Shown: piece after piece, positions 22,760-33,119 of the stretch
Position numbering within the stretch: the stretch's first letter is position 1
Layout of the letters: each line of letters starts with the position of its first letter
NCBI GenBank assembly: GCA_009829735.1
Contig: CM020618.1
Coordinates: 33,456,894 to 33,520,893 of the forward strand
Source of the DNA: Pyropia yezoensis
Lineage: Eukaryota; Rhodophyta; Bangiophyceae; Bangiales; Bangiaceae
Reading direction: 5' to 3'
DNA: 64,000 nt
Notes under the pieces: generated by a model
The model's input: the letters and a program-made list of their open reading frames with translations, nothing else
Told to the model about the DNA's origin: nothing
The model's database searches: none
Made by a program: the position numbers and the translations under genes

Positions 22760-24729
22760 TCGTTTCCCGCCGACTTGGCGTCCGAATCTGAGGGCGGGGA
22801 GGAAGACGACGAGTCCGAGGACGACGTGTCCGCCTCTTCCGCCGAGGGTGTGGCGACCGCAACGACCGGTCGAGACCCACCCTCGCGGCGTGAACGTACT
22901 TCGTTCGTAGCCGACTTCTTACTCGCATTCCTAACAAGTTGTTGGATGCGTTTACTCAACTTGGGGCAATCATATGCCCAGTGACCATCGGAGTTGCAGT
23001 TCCAACACCGATGGTCCGTTCCGGGAGGGGTCTTCCCAACTGGGGAAGACGAAGGGATACCCTGGGAAGTTCCCACGGCAGCTACCACCCTCTCCTTGCG
23101 GATTCGGCGTGCCTCTCTCAACTCTCTGGCCTGGCGCGCCTCCTCCCGTTCCTTGGCCAACTCGGCCCGACGCTCCTGGCGTTGTTCCTCCCGCAACTTG
23201 CGGTAGGCCTCGCCTCTGCGATAGGCGAACCTGGCCAACTCGGCCAGGGTCGCCCGGGCAGTGTTATGCTCCCGGGTCTCCATCCGGACTGACCAATGGA
23301 GTCCCTCCACAAACCGACTCTTCACCACAGCTTGTGGATGAAGAAACCCACAAAGATTGTTGAGCTTACGACCTCGCTCCGCAAAGGACAACTCGTCCTC
23401 CGCCTCTTCCTGATGGGCTTGCGTAAACTCCTCGACTTGAGAAGCCAACGCTGCCTCATCAACCATGGCTCTCAACAATCAGTTGACGAGCTCCAAATAG
23501 AACGTCACCTCACCAGCGCCTCCCCTTGAGGAGCTGGGCATGACGGACATAAGTTCTGTCCGCAGGTCGCCCTTCGTGAACTCCTGTAGCATATAGAAAG
23601 CCATGCCCTCACTTATGGCATTGTCGTCACAGGCTTTTGTGAAACGACGTAGGAACTCAAAGACACGGAGGGGGGGAGTTCCGTCCCACTCCGCTTTGTG
23701 CCCAAAAGAATGAAGTGCATTCTTCTTGGCACGGCCCATGGCTCGGGCCTGGTCAGGACCATACGCCACCGACTTGTTGTGGAGGGCGTAGGTCTCACAG
23801 TCAAAGATCCTCTGGTAGACCGGGTTGGCTACCTGGATCTTGGGCGGCACCTCACGTTGAGGGAACAGCCGCTGTGGCACTGGGGTAAGTTGACCCTCAG
23901 CGCCTGTAGTCTGGTACGGCGAGCTTGGTGTAGCCGCCGGCGTTTCCGAGGGGAACTCCCCCGTGAAGGGCGTACGCCCCACCGATAATGGTGCGGCTCC
24001 CTCGTTGGGAGTCAGAGGTGTCGTCGCCCCCAGTTCGAGGCGACCCGAGATAGGCGTCAGGAGGGATTCCTTCTGCGCCTGCGGTCTCGAAAGCCCCAAT
24101 CCGGTCTGGACATTAAGGCCATCTGGCAAACTCGCCACAATCTGATTCAGAATAGTATTCGTCATCGTGACCACCAGGTCCGGCAAAGTCTGCCGCAACA
24201 CAATGGTCGCCTCCCGACGGACAGTTTCCGCGAGGAGTGGATTGACGACTCCAGTTGAGTCTCGGTCCGCCTCCGGAAGTCCACCTGAGGGGTAACCACG
24301 TTCCTCAGGGGTCTCAACCGGGGGCATGGGCGCGAGCCCATCGCCGACCAACGGAGGTCCGCCGTCCTCCGAAAGCCTAGTTGGCGACGGCTCCAAGCCA
24401 AAGTTGGCTCCAACCCGAGTGGAACCCGCGGGGACAGTCCTCACCCCTTGGGACGTTCCCGTTGAGTATACCACGCGGTGGCCAGACTTCGGCGCACCCA
24501 CATCAGAAGTGTCACCCGAGTGAACTCCCGACTGAGTCGGGGTGGCCTGTTGCCCGCCCGTACTTCCAGTCCTGCTGGCTTGAGGGACCTCTAGTCCCTC
24601 TGCGACCCCAGGTAAACCCACCTGTGTCTCACCAGTATTCAAAGGCACTGAAGTACGTGCGTCACCCGTGTACTCCCCGGACGACGGGGGGTCCGAACTA
24701 GCCATGTTGGCTGACGATCCGTATGACAC
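22756..24729 (-). CDS. Gag region of element 1 with CCHC zinc knuckle
   Basis: This region precedes pol on the minus strand. It encodes a Pro/Thr/Gly-rich N-terminal part, a capsid-like helical middle, a Glu/Arg-rich coiled segment and a zinc knuckle (CWNCNSDGHWAYDC). A Ser/Asp-rich tail follows. Capsid assembly and RNA packaging are the expected roles. Gag and pol are in different frames, as is common in this superfamily. Confidence 0.8.
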
Positions 24730-24804
24730 GGTCCAAGACCACCGTTCCTCTGAGACAGAGGGCCCCCTACACCCGGGTGCACCCGGAGGTAAAGTTTACC
24801 TCTG

Positions 24805-24822
24805 TCCCCTGCTGCTCCACCA
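24805..24822 (-). other. Primer-binding site of element 1
   Basis: Read on the minus strand the site is TGGTGGAGCAGCAGGGGA, starting two bases inside the LTR. It begins with TGG, complementary to a tRNA 3' CCA end. Element 2 has the same 18 bases in the same place (56779-56796). I cannot name the tRNA with certainty. Confidence 0.75.
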
Positions 24823-24824
24823 AA

Positions 24825-25293
24825 TGTGGCAAAAACCACAAGCACACACGGCACCCAAGTTGGGGCGGTGTGCTAGGGCTGCCTCCCGTGTCGGGGGAAC
24901 CGGAAGAAGTGCAAGTCGCACACACTCTGTCCCTGTTGTGGGGCAAACCCCCCACGGACAAACAAGAGGATGGTGTGTGGTCCAACAGTTTCTTGGTCGG
25001 GACGGGGACGCAGGGCCAAGCCCCGCTGTCCCTCCCCTTATCCCCCCAGGGTCCACTCAGAATCTCGCCACTCAGAATCTCCCACCCCAGCACCTGCCCA
25101 CCGGGCCACACGAAAATTCAAGACGATAAATGCAGAAAACCCTCAAATCCAAGTTGGATTTACTACTAAGCTAACTATCCCAAACTTAGGGAATATGGAC
25201 CCAAATGCAGGGGGAGGAACGGATCAGGCTAGTGGCCTGCCGCCCCTTGCATGGCACGTGTTGCCCCCCTACCTGGGGGTCAATACTGCCACA
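24825..25293 (-). repeat. LTR of element 1 (5' LTR in coding orientation)
   Basis: 469 bp, near-identical partner of 15914-16382 and followed by target duplication CTGCC. As the 5' LTR it should hold the element's promoter, driving transcription leftward. Confidence 0.95.
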
Positions 25294-26360
25294 CTGCCGT
25301 CGCCGCCGCCGCCGCTGCCGCCGTTGCTGCCGCCCCCGCTGCTGCCGCCGCCGCCGCGGCCGCCCCGCGGCGGCGCCTTGCCGCCGCGGCTGGCGGTAGC
25401 CGCGGAGGCGGCGGCGGCCCACAGCCCCGCCGCCGCGGCGGCACCGGCCCCGCCGCCACCGCCGCCACCGCCGCCACCGTCGACGGTGGCGCCGCGGCGG
25501 TGGGCGGCCGCGGCGGCGCGGGCCCTCCCCGCCCCCCGCCCCCGACACGGACTCCGCCACCTCCGCCGCGCCGGGGAGGCGGCGGCGGCCCGCAGCCCCG
25601 CCGCCGCGGCGGCACCGGCCCTTCCGCCACCGCCGCCACCGCCGCCACCGTCGAAGGTGGCGCCGCGGCGGTGGGCGGCGACGGCGGTGCGGACCCTCCA
25701 CCCCCCCCCCCCTGACGCCGCCCCCGCCGCCGCCCCCGCCGCCGCCGCCGCGCCGACGCCGCCCCTGCCGTCCCCGCCGCCGCCGCTGCCGCGGCAGGCG
25801 CCGCAACTGCCGCGGCCGCCCCGCGGCGGCGCATTGCCCCCGCGGCCGGCGGCAGCCGCGGCGGCGGCGGTGGCCCCCAGCCCCGCCGCCGCGGCGGCAC
25901 CGGCCCCGCCGCCACCGCCGTCACCGCCGGAACCGTGGACGGTGGCGCCGCGGCGGTGGACGGCGGCGGCGGCGCGGGCCCCCCCCCCCCCCCCCCCTGA
26001 CGCCGCCCCCACCGCCGCCCCCGCCGCCGCCGCCGCGCCGACGCCGCCCCTGCCGTCGCCGCCGCCACCGCTGCCGCGGCAGCCGCCGCCGCCGCTGCTG
26101 CTGCCACCGCCGCGGCCGCCCCGCGGCGGCGCCCTGCCGCCGCGGCCGGCGGCAGCCGCGGCGGCGGTGGCGGCCCCCAGCCCCGCCACCGCGGCGGCAC
26201 CCGCCCCGCCGCCACCGCCGCCACCGCCGCCACCGTCGACGGTGGCGTCGCGGCGGTGGGCGGCGGCGGCGGCGCGGGCCCTCCCCCCCCCCCCTCTGTC
26301 GCCCCCCCCGCCGCCGCCCCCGCCGCCGCCGCCGCGCCGACGCCGCCCCTGCTGTCGCCC

Positions 26361-26391
<31 letters not shown>

Positions 26392-26640
26392 GCTGCCGCC
26401 ACCGCCGCCGCGGACGCCCCGCGGCGGCGCCTTGCCACCGCGGCCGGCGGTAGCCGCGGAGGGGGCGGCGGCCCCCAGCCCCGCCGCCGCGGCGGCACCC
26501 GCCCCGCCGCCACCGCCATCACCGCCGCCACCGTCGACGGTGGCGCCGCGGCGGTGGGCGGCGGCGGCGGCGCGGACCCTTCCCCCCCCCCGCCCCCGAC
26601 GCCGACTCCGCCGCCGCCGCCGCGCCGACGCCGCCACCAC
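25294..26640 (+). repeat. GCC-rich satellite, right part
   Basis: Continuation of the array interrupted at 15913. The landmark or a variant of it occurs at about 25479, 25650, 25935, 26235 and 26533 (spacings 171, 285, 300 and 298 bp). The first bases after the retroelement continue the same unit that stops before it. Confidence 0.85.
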
Positions 26641-26891
26641 CGCCGCCCTCCGCCGCCGCTGCCTTGCCCCGCTGGTGGAACGGTCCCGCCGCGGCGGCGT
26701 CCGTCCCCCCGTCCCTTCCCCTCGGCGGGAACGGCGCCCACCCCATCACCCTCTCTCCCGGCAACACAAACGGCCCCGTCCGCACCGGCGGCGGCGGCGG
26801 CGTGTCCCCGCGGCCCCTTCCGCCGGCGCCGCGGGCACCACCCCAGGCGGCGGCACCGCCCATGCCGCCGCGTCGGCCGGCCGCCGCCACC

Positions 26892-26923
<32 letters not shown>

Positions 26924-28000
26924 CGGCCGGCGCACACGCCGCGTCGGCGGCGGTGGCGGCGGCGGCGGTCGCCGCCGCGACGGTGACGGCCGCCGGCAGC
27001 CGCAGCAGCGCCGCGTCAAGGCGGGCAGTGAGGGCGGCGGCGGTGGCGGCGGTGGCGGCGGCGGCGGCGGGAGGGGGGGGGGGGAGGCGGACGCGCGGCC
27101 GCGGGGGAGGGAAGAGCGCCGCCGGGTAGCGGTGGGGGTGGCGGCTGGTAGGGGGGGGGGGGGGCGCTGGGGGGGCGGGTGCGTGGGGGGGGCACGTCGC
27201 GCCTGCGGCGGCGGCCGTGAGGGGGTGGGCAGGGGGCGGGAGGGGGGCGACGGGGGGGGCGGGGGGGGGAGCGGCGACGGGGGAGGCAGTGGGGGGGAGG
27301 GGGGGAAGGAGCAGCAGCGGCAGCGCTGACGGCAGGCCCCCCACCGCCGCCGCCGACACCGCCGCCGCCGCTTACACCGCCGCCGCTGTTGCGGCCGCCG
27401 CTGCCTGCAACGCCGCTGCCGCGGCCGCCTGCACCGCCGCCGCCGCCGCCTACACCGCCGCGGCGGTGGCCGCCTCGGGGGTTTGACGTCCCCTGTGACG
27501 GCGGCGGCGGCGGTAGCGGCAGCGGCGGCAAGCTGGCGGCGGCGACGCGGCACCTGCTGTGCGGGGGCGTGGTGCAGTGCGGGGGGCTGCTGTGGGGGGT
27601 GGCGGGGCGCGTGCTGCTGGCGGTGCGCGGCGGTACGGTGGTGCTCTGCCTCTGCGGGGGTGTGGTGGTGCTGGCGGTGGTCGGGGGCGCCGACGGCACC
27701 TTTCTGTTTTCCGCCGCCGCCCCCCCCGCCGCCACCGCCACCATTATCACGCCGGTGGCGTGGTGGGGCGTGGCTGTCGGCGGTGGCCGCCGCGGCGGCT
27801 TGACGTCCCCCGCGGCGGCGGCGGCGGCCGTATCGGCAGCGGCGGCAAGGTGGCGGCGGCGACGCGGCTCCTGCTGTGCGGGGGCGGGGTGCAGTGCGGG
27901 GGGCTGCTGTGGGGGGTGGCGGTGCGCGTGCTGTTGGCGGTGCGCGGCGGTACGGTGGTGCTTTGCCTCTGCGGGGGGGTGGTGGTTCTCGTGGTGGCAC
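26641..28000. repeat. GC-rich low-complexity DNA with a 316-bp tandem duplication
   Basis: After the satellite the sequence stays GCC/GGC-rich. From about 27483 to 28000 two copies of a unit of about 316 bp follow each other, each starting TTGACGTCCCC. Each contains CTGCTGTGCGGGGGCG and a GTGCGCGGCGGTACGGTGGT segment, the same sequence found at 12247-12345. One plus-strand frame gives a hydrophobic, possibly membrane-spanning segment (LLWGVAGRVLLAV), but the opposite strand is equally open, so no gene is called. Confidence 0.6.
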
Positions 28001-28020
28001 CGAATGCTGTCGTTTATCAC

Positions 28021-29040
28021 TCAAGGCACGTAAAGCTGGTACCGTCGCACAGCCGCCCGCACAAATACGCGACACATGCCCCTGGTGATGCGCGAAAGCA
28101 TGGTGTCGATGGTCAACATCGGCCAGGCGGTAAACTGCGCAGGTGATGACCACCGACGCAGCCAACTGCTTCCGACAGAGAAAACGTCTTCAATGGGGTT
28201 AAAATCGGGAGAGTACGGCGGTAGCGACAACACAAACACGCCTGCATCTCGTAGCGCAGCGAGAGCAACATCGTCATGAATGCGTGCGTTGTCAAGGACA
28301 AGCACACACTTCTCCGGCTGCTCACTCCACGGCAGTCCCTCCACAACGGGCTGCATTTGAGGCAGCAAAACGTTCGTCAAGAACAAAAGAAAATCAACTG
28401 CCGTCTGCCCAGGGGGGGGGCGGGTTATCATCCAGTCAAGAACGCGGTCGTGCGCCATAGCAACAAAAAAACTGGTCCGGACACCGGCCTGCGACGCAAC
28501 GTAGCACTCGGCGCGAGTGCCACGCACTGCCCACGCCCAGCGGCGCTCGGCAGCCCGCCCCACCCTGTGGGCCTCGTCCACGTACACCCGACAGCGGAGT
28601 GGAATGGACCACAGCGCCTCCACCCACAAAGCCCGTCTCGCCTCGTCCCGCGTAAAAAAGGCCTTCTCAAGCACTTTCCGGGTGAACCCGTTGCGGGAAA
28701 GGATGCGGCTGACGGACAGCGCCGACACCTCCACCCCGGGGCCTGCCTCTGCAGCCAGATGGTTGACCGCGTCCGCCATCTCGTCGAGGAAGAGCTCTGG
28801 CTGCTCCTCGACGGCAGTCAGCACCGCGGCTCGCAGCCACGCGTTGTCCTCGATGTTGTCGCGGTGGCGGTTCCACTGCTCCGGCGCATAGTGGAGTTCA
28901 CCACCGGTCTCACGGAAGTAACACAGGTAGCGCGACGCCGACCGGGTGGACAAACCGAGGGACCGGGTAGCGGACGCCACGTCGCGGCCCTCCACCAGCA
29001 CCATGCGCACAAGATGCTGGCGCGTCTCGGCGGACTTCAT
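28021..29040 (-). CDS. IS630/Tc1-mariner-like transposase
   Basis: Intact 339-residue DDE transposase. Residues 1-50 form a helix-turn-helix (RQHLVRMVLVEGRD, SLGLSTRSASRYL). A second HTH-like part lies about 70-135 (SVSRILSRNGFTRKVLEKAF). Catalytic residues are D155 (VYVDEAH), D250 (LVLDNARIH) and E284 (PPYSPDFNPIED), the standard IS630/Tc1 signature. The ATG at 29038-29040 starts the HTH domain. The gene lies between the GCC block and the pogo element. I found no terminal inverted repeats close to it, so its own element's ends are unresolved; the pogo insertion to its right may have split them. It is different in sequence and family from the neighbouring pogo transposase. Confidence 0.88.
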   Translation of the reverse strand: MKSAETRQHLVRMVLVEGRDVASATRSLGLSTRSASRYLCYFRETGGELHYAPEQWNRHRDNIEDNAWLRAAVLTAVEEQPELFLDEMADAVNHLAAEAGPGVEVSALSVSRILSRNGFTRKVLEKAFFTRDEARRALWVEALWSIPLRCRVYVDEAHRVGRAAERRWAWAVRGTRAECYVASQAGVRTSFFVAMAHDRVLDWMITRPPPGQTAVDFLLFLTNVLLPQMQPVVEGLPWSEQPEKCVLVLDNARIHDDVALAALRDAGVFVLSLPPYSPDFNPIEDVFSVGSSWLRRWSSPAQFTAWPMLTIDTMLSRITRGMCRVFVRAAVRRYQLYVP

Positions 29041-29315
29041 GGCGAAAACGCCGACGCTGCGTGCGCGTCCAGCAGCGAGGATAGTGCTTGTGCCGATCGT
29101 GACTGGTCAACGTCCGCTTGCTGGGGGGAAAGAGAGGAGGGGGGGGAAGGGTGGTGGGAAACGAGAGAGACGGGGCGGACGTGCGGGCTTTGTGAAATCG
29201 CGAGGGCGAGGCGTCCCGGACATCGATGGATGCCCAGTCGTTCCAAGTCGGCAGAGGGCCCAGACCTGGAGAAAAGACTGAGCAATACAGTGCGACCCCT
29301 CACTTGGCCGCCCCG

Positions 29316-29339
29316 CAGTTGTGCCGATCGGCACAACTG
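29316..29339. repeat. 24-bp perfect palindrome next to the pogo left end
   Basis: CAGTTGTGCCGATCGGCACA followed by ACTG reads the same on both strands and lies 28 bp inside the left terminus. A subterminal binding site for transposase or a regulatory dyad are both possible. A related half-site (TTGTGCCGATCG) occurs at about 29088-29099, outside the element. Confidence 0.75.
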
Positions 29340-29624
29340 AGGGGGGGGTACGCATCAAGTGGCCCTCCACGGAAGAGAGAATTCGACACATATTTACCCT
29401 CTTTGCAGACCACAGGGAAAAAATGCAATGTCACTTAATCTGCCGGTATTTGTAATTGACGATATATTGTTGGTAACCATTGGTCGTCGCTCGCCGTCAC
29501 TCGCCGTCACTCGCCCGCCCCCGACGGAGCACGCGACCAGCTACTGGCCGACCGCCATGCAGACTGCGGCCGCTCCTCTTCTCTCCCCGCACCCCTGACG
29601 CTTTCCGTTGTTTGTTTGATTGAC

Positions 29625-31367
29625 ATGGCCGACCGCAATCAAGAAGACTCGTCCCCCCCGCCATCCCTTATTGCTGCTCTTTTGACCGCCGCCGCCCTGA
29701 TCCCGCAGGCGTCGGCTTTGCTCTCGGCGTGTCCTGGGACGGTGGAGGCCGCCAATGCGGCGGCTGGCGCCGCGCTCGATGCTGTTCGCCAAGCAGCGCA
29801 AGAAAGCCCACCCCTTTCGGCTCTTCCCGCACCCCAAGCTCCCGGGGCGCCTGAGGTTGCAGCAGCTGGCGCTTCACGCGGCGAGAGACCGAGGAGGGCA
29901 AGCCTGAATATCCAGCAGAAGCAACTTCTCATCACGCAAGTCGACGACAAGGTCCCGCGTGACGTGCTGGCGCAGAGGTACGGCATCTCGAAGAGAACCG
30001 TCCATAGCGTGTCTGCGAGGCGGCAAGAAGTGTGGGCCGCCACTGCTGCTGGAGCTCCCTCTTTTGCGCGGTGCGTGCAGCCATGCCGCTTTCCACTCGT
30101 AAACTCCCTCCTTTTTGATTGGTTTTATCGCATTCGGACCATGGGGCGCAAGACAATGCCTCTCTCTCGGCTGGCCTTATCCGTCAAGGCCCGCGAGTTG
30201 GCGCAGCGCCACTACCCTGGGAAGGACTTTGCAGCATCGAACGGGTTTGTCGACCGCTGGGCGAGGCGCCACGGAGTTCGGAACATCCATCTTCATGGCT
30301 CCGGTGGCGGTGTGGACACTGTGGAAGGAGAAGCAAGAATGGCGGAACTGCGGGCGAAAATGGTTGGGCTTGACCCAGATTGTATCCTCAATATGGACGA
30401 GGCGGCGCTGTTCTATCAACTGGCGCCAACGCGCTCCTACGTATTAGGCTGCGATGCCCGAGAGACGCGTGGAACTGCCATGCAGACGGCGAAAGCGCGC
30501 ATCACCCTCATCGTTTGCGTCAACGCAACCGGCATTTTTAAGTCTATTTCTGTTATTGGGAAGGCGGCCGAGCCTGTTTGCTTCCGTGGCGTGCACCATG
30601 TTCCTCTCAAGTATTACAGCCAAAAGAATGCGTGGATGGACTCCACGGTGTACTCCAAGTGGCTGGCCGACCTCAGCGCTGATTGGGCCGCCTTCACGGC
30701 GCAGCGCGGCTTTTTGGTCATGGACAACGCCTCTGGCCACGACTCGTCGAAGACGAGTGACCGGATGGACATTGAGTGGCTGCCACCCAATACTACGGCA
30801 CGTTTTCAACCGGCGGACCAAGGGGCTATCAACGCGGTTAAGTCAACGTACAAGCGCGGCATGATGCGCGACATGCTGGCCGCATTTGACCGCCAATTTG
30901 AGGAGACCCCGGCCGAGCGGGACGCCCGGCGGAGGGGGGATGCTCGGGCGAGGCCCGGGTCTCTTGGAGTGAGGGATGGGCGAGCGCCGCATGTGCTGGA
31001 CGCGATACGGCTCGTTAAGGAGGCTTTTGACGGCCTGTCAGCCACTGCCATCATGCGCTGCTGGCTACGCGCCAACTGCACCCCCCCTGATGTCTCGCGG
31101 TTTATCCAGCTGAGGCTGGACCAAGCGGTAGCGGCGGCCCGGGAGCCCCCCCCGACGGACCATGCGCAGGCCATTGCTGCATTGCTGCGCAGCGCAAGGA
31201 GCCTGGGCCCGGTCGGTGGTCAGTGTACAGGCGAGGGCGCAAACAGCGCGCAAGAGGGCTTCATGCCTGGCAGCCATCCTCGCGCGCTGTCCGTCATTGA
31301 GATATGGCTTGGGGATGAAGATAGCGCAGACTCCATTTTGACTGTTGTGGACACAGAAATAAACTGA
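29625..31367 (+). CDS. Pogo-family transposase (CENP-B HTH + DDE_1)
   Basis: 580 residues from the ATG at 29625; a TTG three codons upstream is in frame but not a likely start. The N-terminal about 85 residues are Ala/Pro-rich. A CENP-B/Psq-type HTH follows at about 90-140 (QQKQLLITQVDDKVPRDVLA, YGISKRTVHSV), then a Tc5-type HTH at about 160-230 (FAASNGFVDRWARRHGV). The DDE_1 domain has D258 (NMDEAALF), D367 (VMDNASGH) and D398 (QPADQGAI). These three aspartates with 30 residues between the last two are a DDxD triad as in pogo/Tigger/Fot1. The LPPNTTARFQPADQGAI block is nearly diagnostic. It is the only gene in the element and needs no intron. Confidence 0.93.
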   Translation: MADRNQEDSSPPPSLIAALLTAAALIPQASALLSACPGTVEAANAAAGAALDAVRQAAQESPPLSALPAPQAPGAPEVAAAGASRGERPRRASLNIQQKQLLITQVDDKVPRDVLAQRYGISKRTVHSVSARRQEVWAATAAGAPSFARCVQPCRFPLVNSLLFDWFYRIRTMGRKTMPLSRLALSVKARELAQRHYPGKDFAASNGFVDRWARRHGVRNIHLHGSGGGVDTVEGEARMAELRAKMVGLDPDCILNMDEAALFYQLAPTRSYVLGCDARETRGTAMQTAKARITLIVCVNATGIFKSISVIGKAAEPVCFRGVHHVPLKYYSQKNAWMDSTVYSKWLADLSADWAAFTAQRGFLVMDNASGHDSSKTSDRMDIEWLPPNTTARFQPADQGAINAVKSTYKRGMMRDMLAAFDRQFEETPAERDARRRGDARARPGSLGVRDGRAPHVLDAIRLVKEAFDGLSATAIMRCWLRANCTPPDVSRFIQLRLDQAVAAAREPPPTDHAQAIAALLRSARSLGPVGGQCTGEGANSAQEGFMPGSHPRALSVIEIWLGDEDSADSILTVVDTEIN

Positions 31368-31479
31368 ACACTGGCCAGACGGACTACCACGCCGTCGCCG
31401 CATCCCCAACTCTCGGATGCCCTGTCATTGATCTGGCTGGCGAGAAAAAAAAATAGCATATTGGCCACAGACAGCAAGC

Positions 31480-32540
31480 CATTTGTTTCTTAATGTGGTA
31501 TGGGAGGAGGTTGGGACGTGGGGAACAGGGGGGCGGGGCGCCCGGCGGCATCCGCTGCGGCGGCTCTCGGCGGCTCACCCGCCGTGGTGGATTACGAAGA
31601 GAGGATGGAATCGGGAGAGCGTGGCGTGGCGGACGGACCCCACCGGCCAATGATGGATGACCAAACTTGGTCGGGGCCCGCCTCCGTGCTGTTCGACGAG
31701 TGGGGCAAGGGAAGGGGGGGGGGTATGGAAAACAGCGGTGAGGCGCTGGGCGTCCAGCGTCATCGGCAGAGGCACCACGCCTGATTGGGTGGCCGCGCGG
31801 GGACGGAACCGCGAGCACTACGCGCGGGTCCCACCTGAAGGGGAGGGGGGGAGAGGCGGGGGGGGATGACGGGCAGGACCGTTCCCCCGCTCACTTCCCC
31901 GCGTGGGGATGAGGGGGTGGTCGGGGGGGGGGGGGGGGGGGGGGGCGGAGGGGGGTGCATGGGTGGAGCACGGCGCAGGGGCGAGCCAGAGGTCGGAGGC
32001 AGGCTGCCTGATGGCATCCGCCGGGCCGCCTTGACTGCGTGGGTGGCTCGCGGGGACGGAATCGCGGGCGGCGACCGGCAAGGTCCGACCAATCGCGCCC
32101 AGTGATGACGATGATGGATGACCGAATTTGGTCGGGTCCCGCGCAAGGCGAGTCGAGGGGGATGGCCAGGAAGGGGGGTGGCGGGGGGCTCGTTGGACGG
32201 GGTGGGTCGGGTTGGCGTGGGTGGGATTGGGGGGGGTGTGTGGCAGAGGGGGATGGGGGTGGGCAGGGGGGGGGGGGGGGGCAGGGGGGGGGGGGGGGGG
32301 GGGGGGGGGAGAGGTGAGGGCGGGCGGGGTTCAGTGGCGTGCCAGCCGATGGCACCCGCCGCGGTGCTTCAGATTGATGATGGAGGCGGGTGTCTTTCGC
32401 AACGTCCAGCGCATGACCCCGGGCGAGGACAATGATGGGTGACCGAACCGAGTCGGCACCCTGTCCAGTGTAGGTCGGCAGATGTAGCTGGCCTCTCCAC
32501 GGCTGCAGTTGGTTGCGTCCAGCATCCATGGTTGTGTGAC
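31480..32540 (+). repeat. Degenerate internal repeats in the pogo element
   Basis: A motif like GATGATGGATGACCGAATTTGGTCGG recurs near 31652, 32110 and 32433, about 325-460 bp apart. A second motif resembling GTGGCTCGCGGGGACGGAATCGCG recurs near 31790 and 32043. G-tracts separate them. This fits two to three diverged copies of a unit of roughly 350-450 bp. The repeated dyad-like GACCGAAT..GGTC could be a binding site. Confidence 0.55.
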
Positions 32541-32722
32541 GAATACATAGTTACTGTCAAGTGTTTCGTCGTGGTTAGGCCAGACTGTCCGCAGAACACC
32601 GCCAGACTGTCTCCTCCCACCTATTTATGAGTGCCAAGATTCGTTTAGCAATAGGGCCCCGGACACTTTTAGGAGGGCGACCTCCTTGGTCTACCCCAGG
32701 GCAAGTGAGGGGTCGCACTGTA

Positions 32723-33119
32723 GCCGCAACGCCGCCAGTCTGGGCCTTAAACGGGGCTATGCCGCACAATTTTCCGACGCCCTGGTCTCTCTGAGGGCCG
32801 CCGGCGTGTGGAGACACCTGTTGTCCGCAGCCCCGTCGCCAAAGTCGCCCTCAGGCCAATAAAGTACAGGCGAGCGCTTGATCACTGCGAGCTTGAGCGT
32901 GTGCTGAACACGCTCGAGTACGCAGCTCCAGGACTTCTCGACCACGTTGTCCAGATATCAATGGAAAAAGTCGCCGAACGACAAAAACTTGGCTTCACAA
33001 ATGTGCCTCAATCAGGCCATAGTTGGCCTTTCGTGGTGTGAATTTGTCACCTTTGCTGTTAAACACGACCAAATAATACTACTTTTTGTATTTTTTGGCA
33101 CCCCGTAGTTGACCCAACC
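32723..33119. other. Unassigned region of balanced composition
   Basis: About 400 bp right of the pogo element, less GC-rich than its surroundings. It has a hairpin at 32895-32915 (GAGCGTGT/ACACGCTC). A minus-strand frame of about 60 codons (32757-32945) has no recognisable domain. It is continuous with the DNA left of 29286, since the pogo element inserted between them. Confidence 0.4.

Larger units (their letters stand above)
15914..25293 (-). mobile_element. Ty3/Gypsy chromovirus-type LTR retroelement (element 1), young, nearly whole
   Basis: A 9380-bp element with 469-bp LTRs (TGTGG...CCACA ends) and a 5-bp target duplication CTGCC (15909-15913 and 25294-25298). Gag-pol reads on the minus strand. 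The two LTRs differ at about two positions, so insertion is recent. It carries a primer-binding site, a gag with CCHC knuckle, and protease, RT, RNase H, integrase and chromodomain. It also has an extra ORF on the opposite strand between pol and the 3' LTR. It looks close to whole, with perhaps one or two breaks or family-typical frame changes. It sits inside the GCC satellite, and removing one target copy restores array continuity. Confidence 0.95.
29288..32720 (+). mobile_element. Complete pogo-like (Tc1/mariner superfamily) DNA transposon
   Basis: A 3433-bp element with terminal inverted repeats of at least 19 bp (CAGTGCGACCCCTCACTTG at the left; its reverse complement ends at 32720). It is flanked by TA on both sides (29286-29287 and 32721-32722), the target duplication typical of the superfamily. 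It carries one intact transposase gene in the left half and about 1.3 kb of noncoding, G-rich, internally repetitive DNA in the right half. Matching ends, target duplication and an open transposase suggest it is recent and possibly active. Confidence 0.92.

Noticed and set aside
25269-27359. Minus-strand open frame of 696 codons in the right GCC block
   Set aside because: Same composition effect. It runs across the satellite with no domain, and competing frames exist on both strands.
12247-28033. Possible membrane protein (LLWGVAGRVLLAV, VVLCLCGGVVVL) repeated at both ends of the GCC block
   Set aside because: The plus frame is conserved between copies, but so is a minus frame (KVPSAPPTT..STTTPPQRQS). 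Without codon-bias or transcript evidence neither can be preferred.
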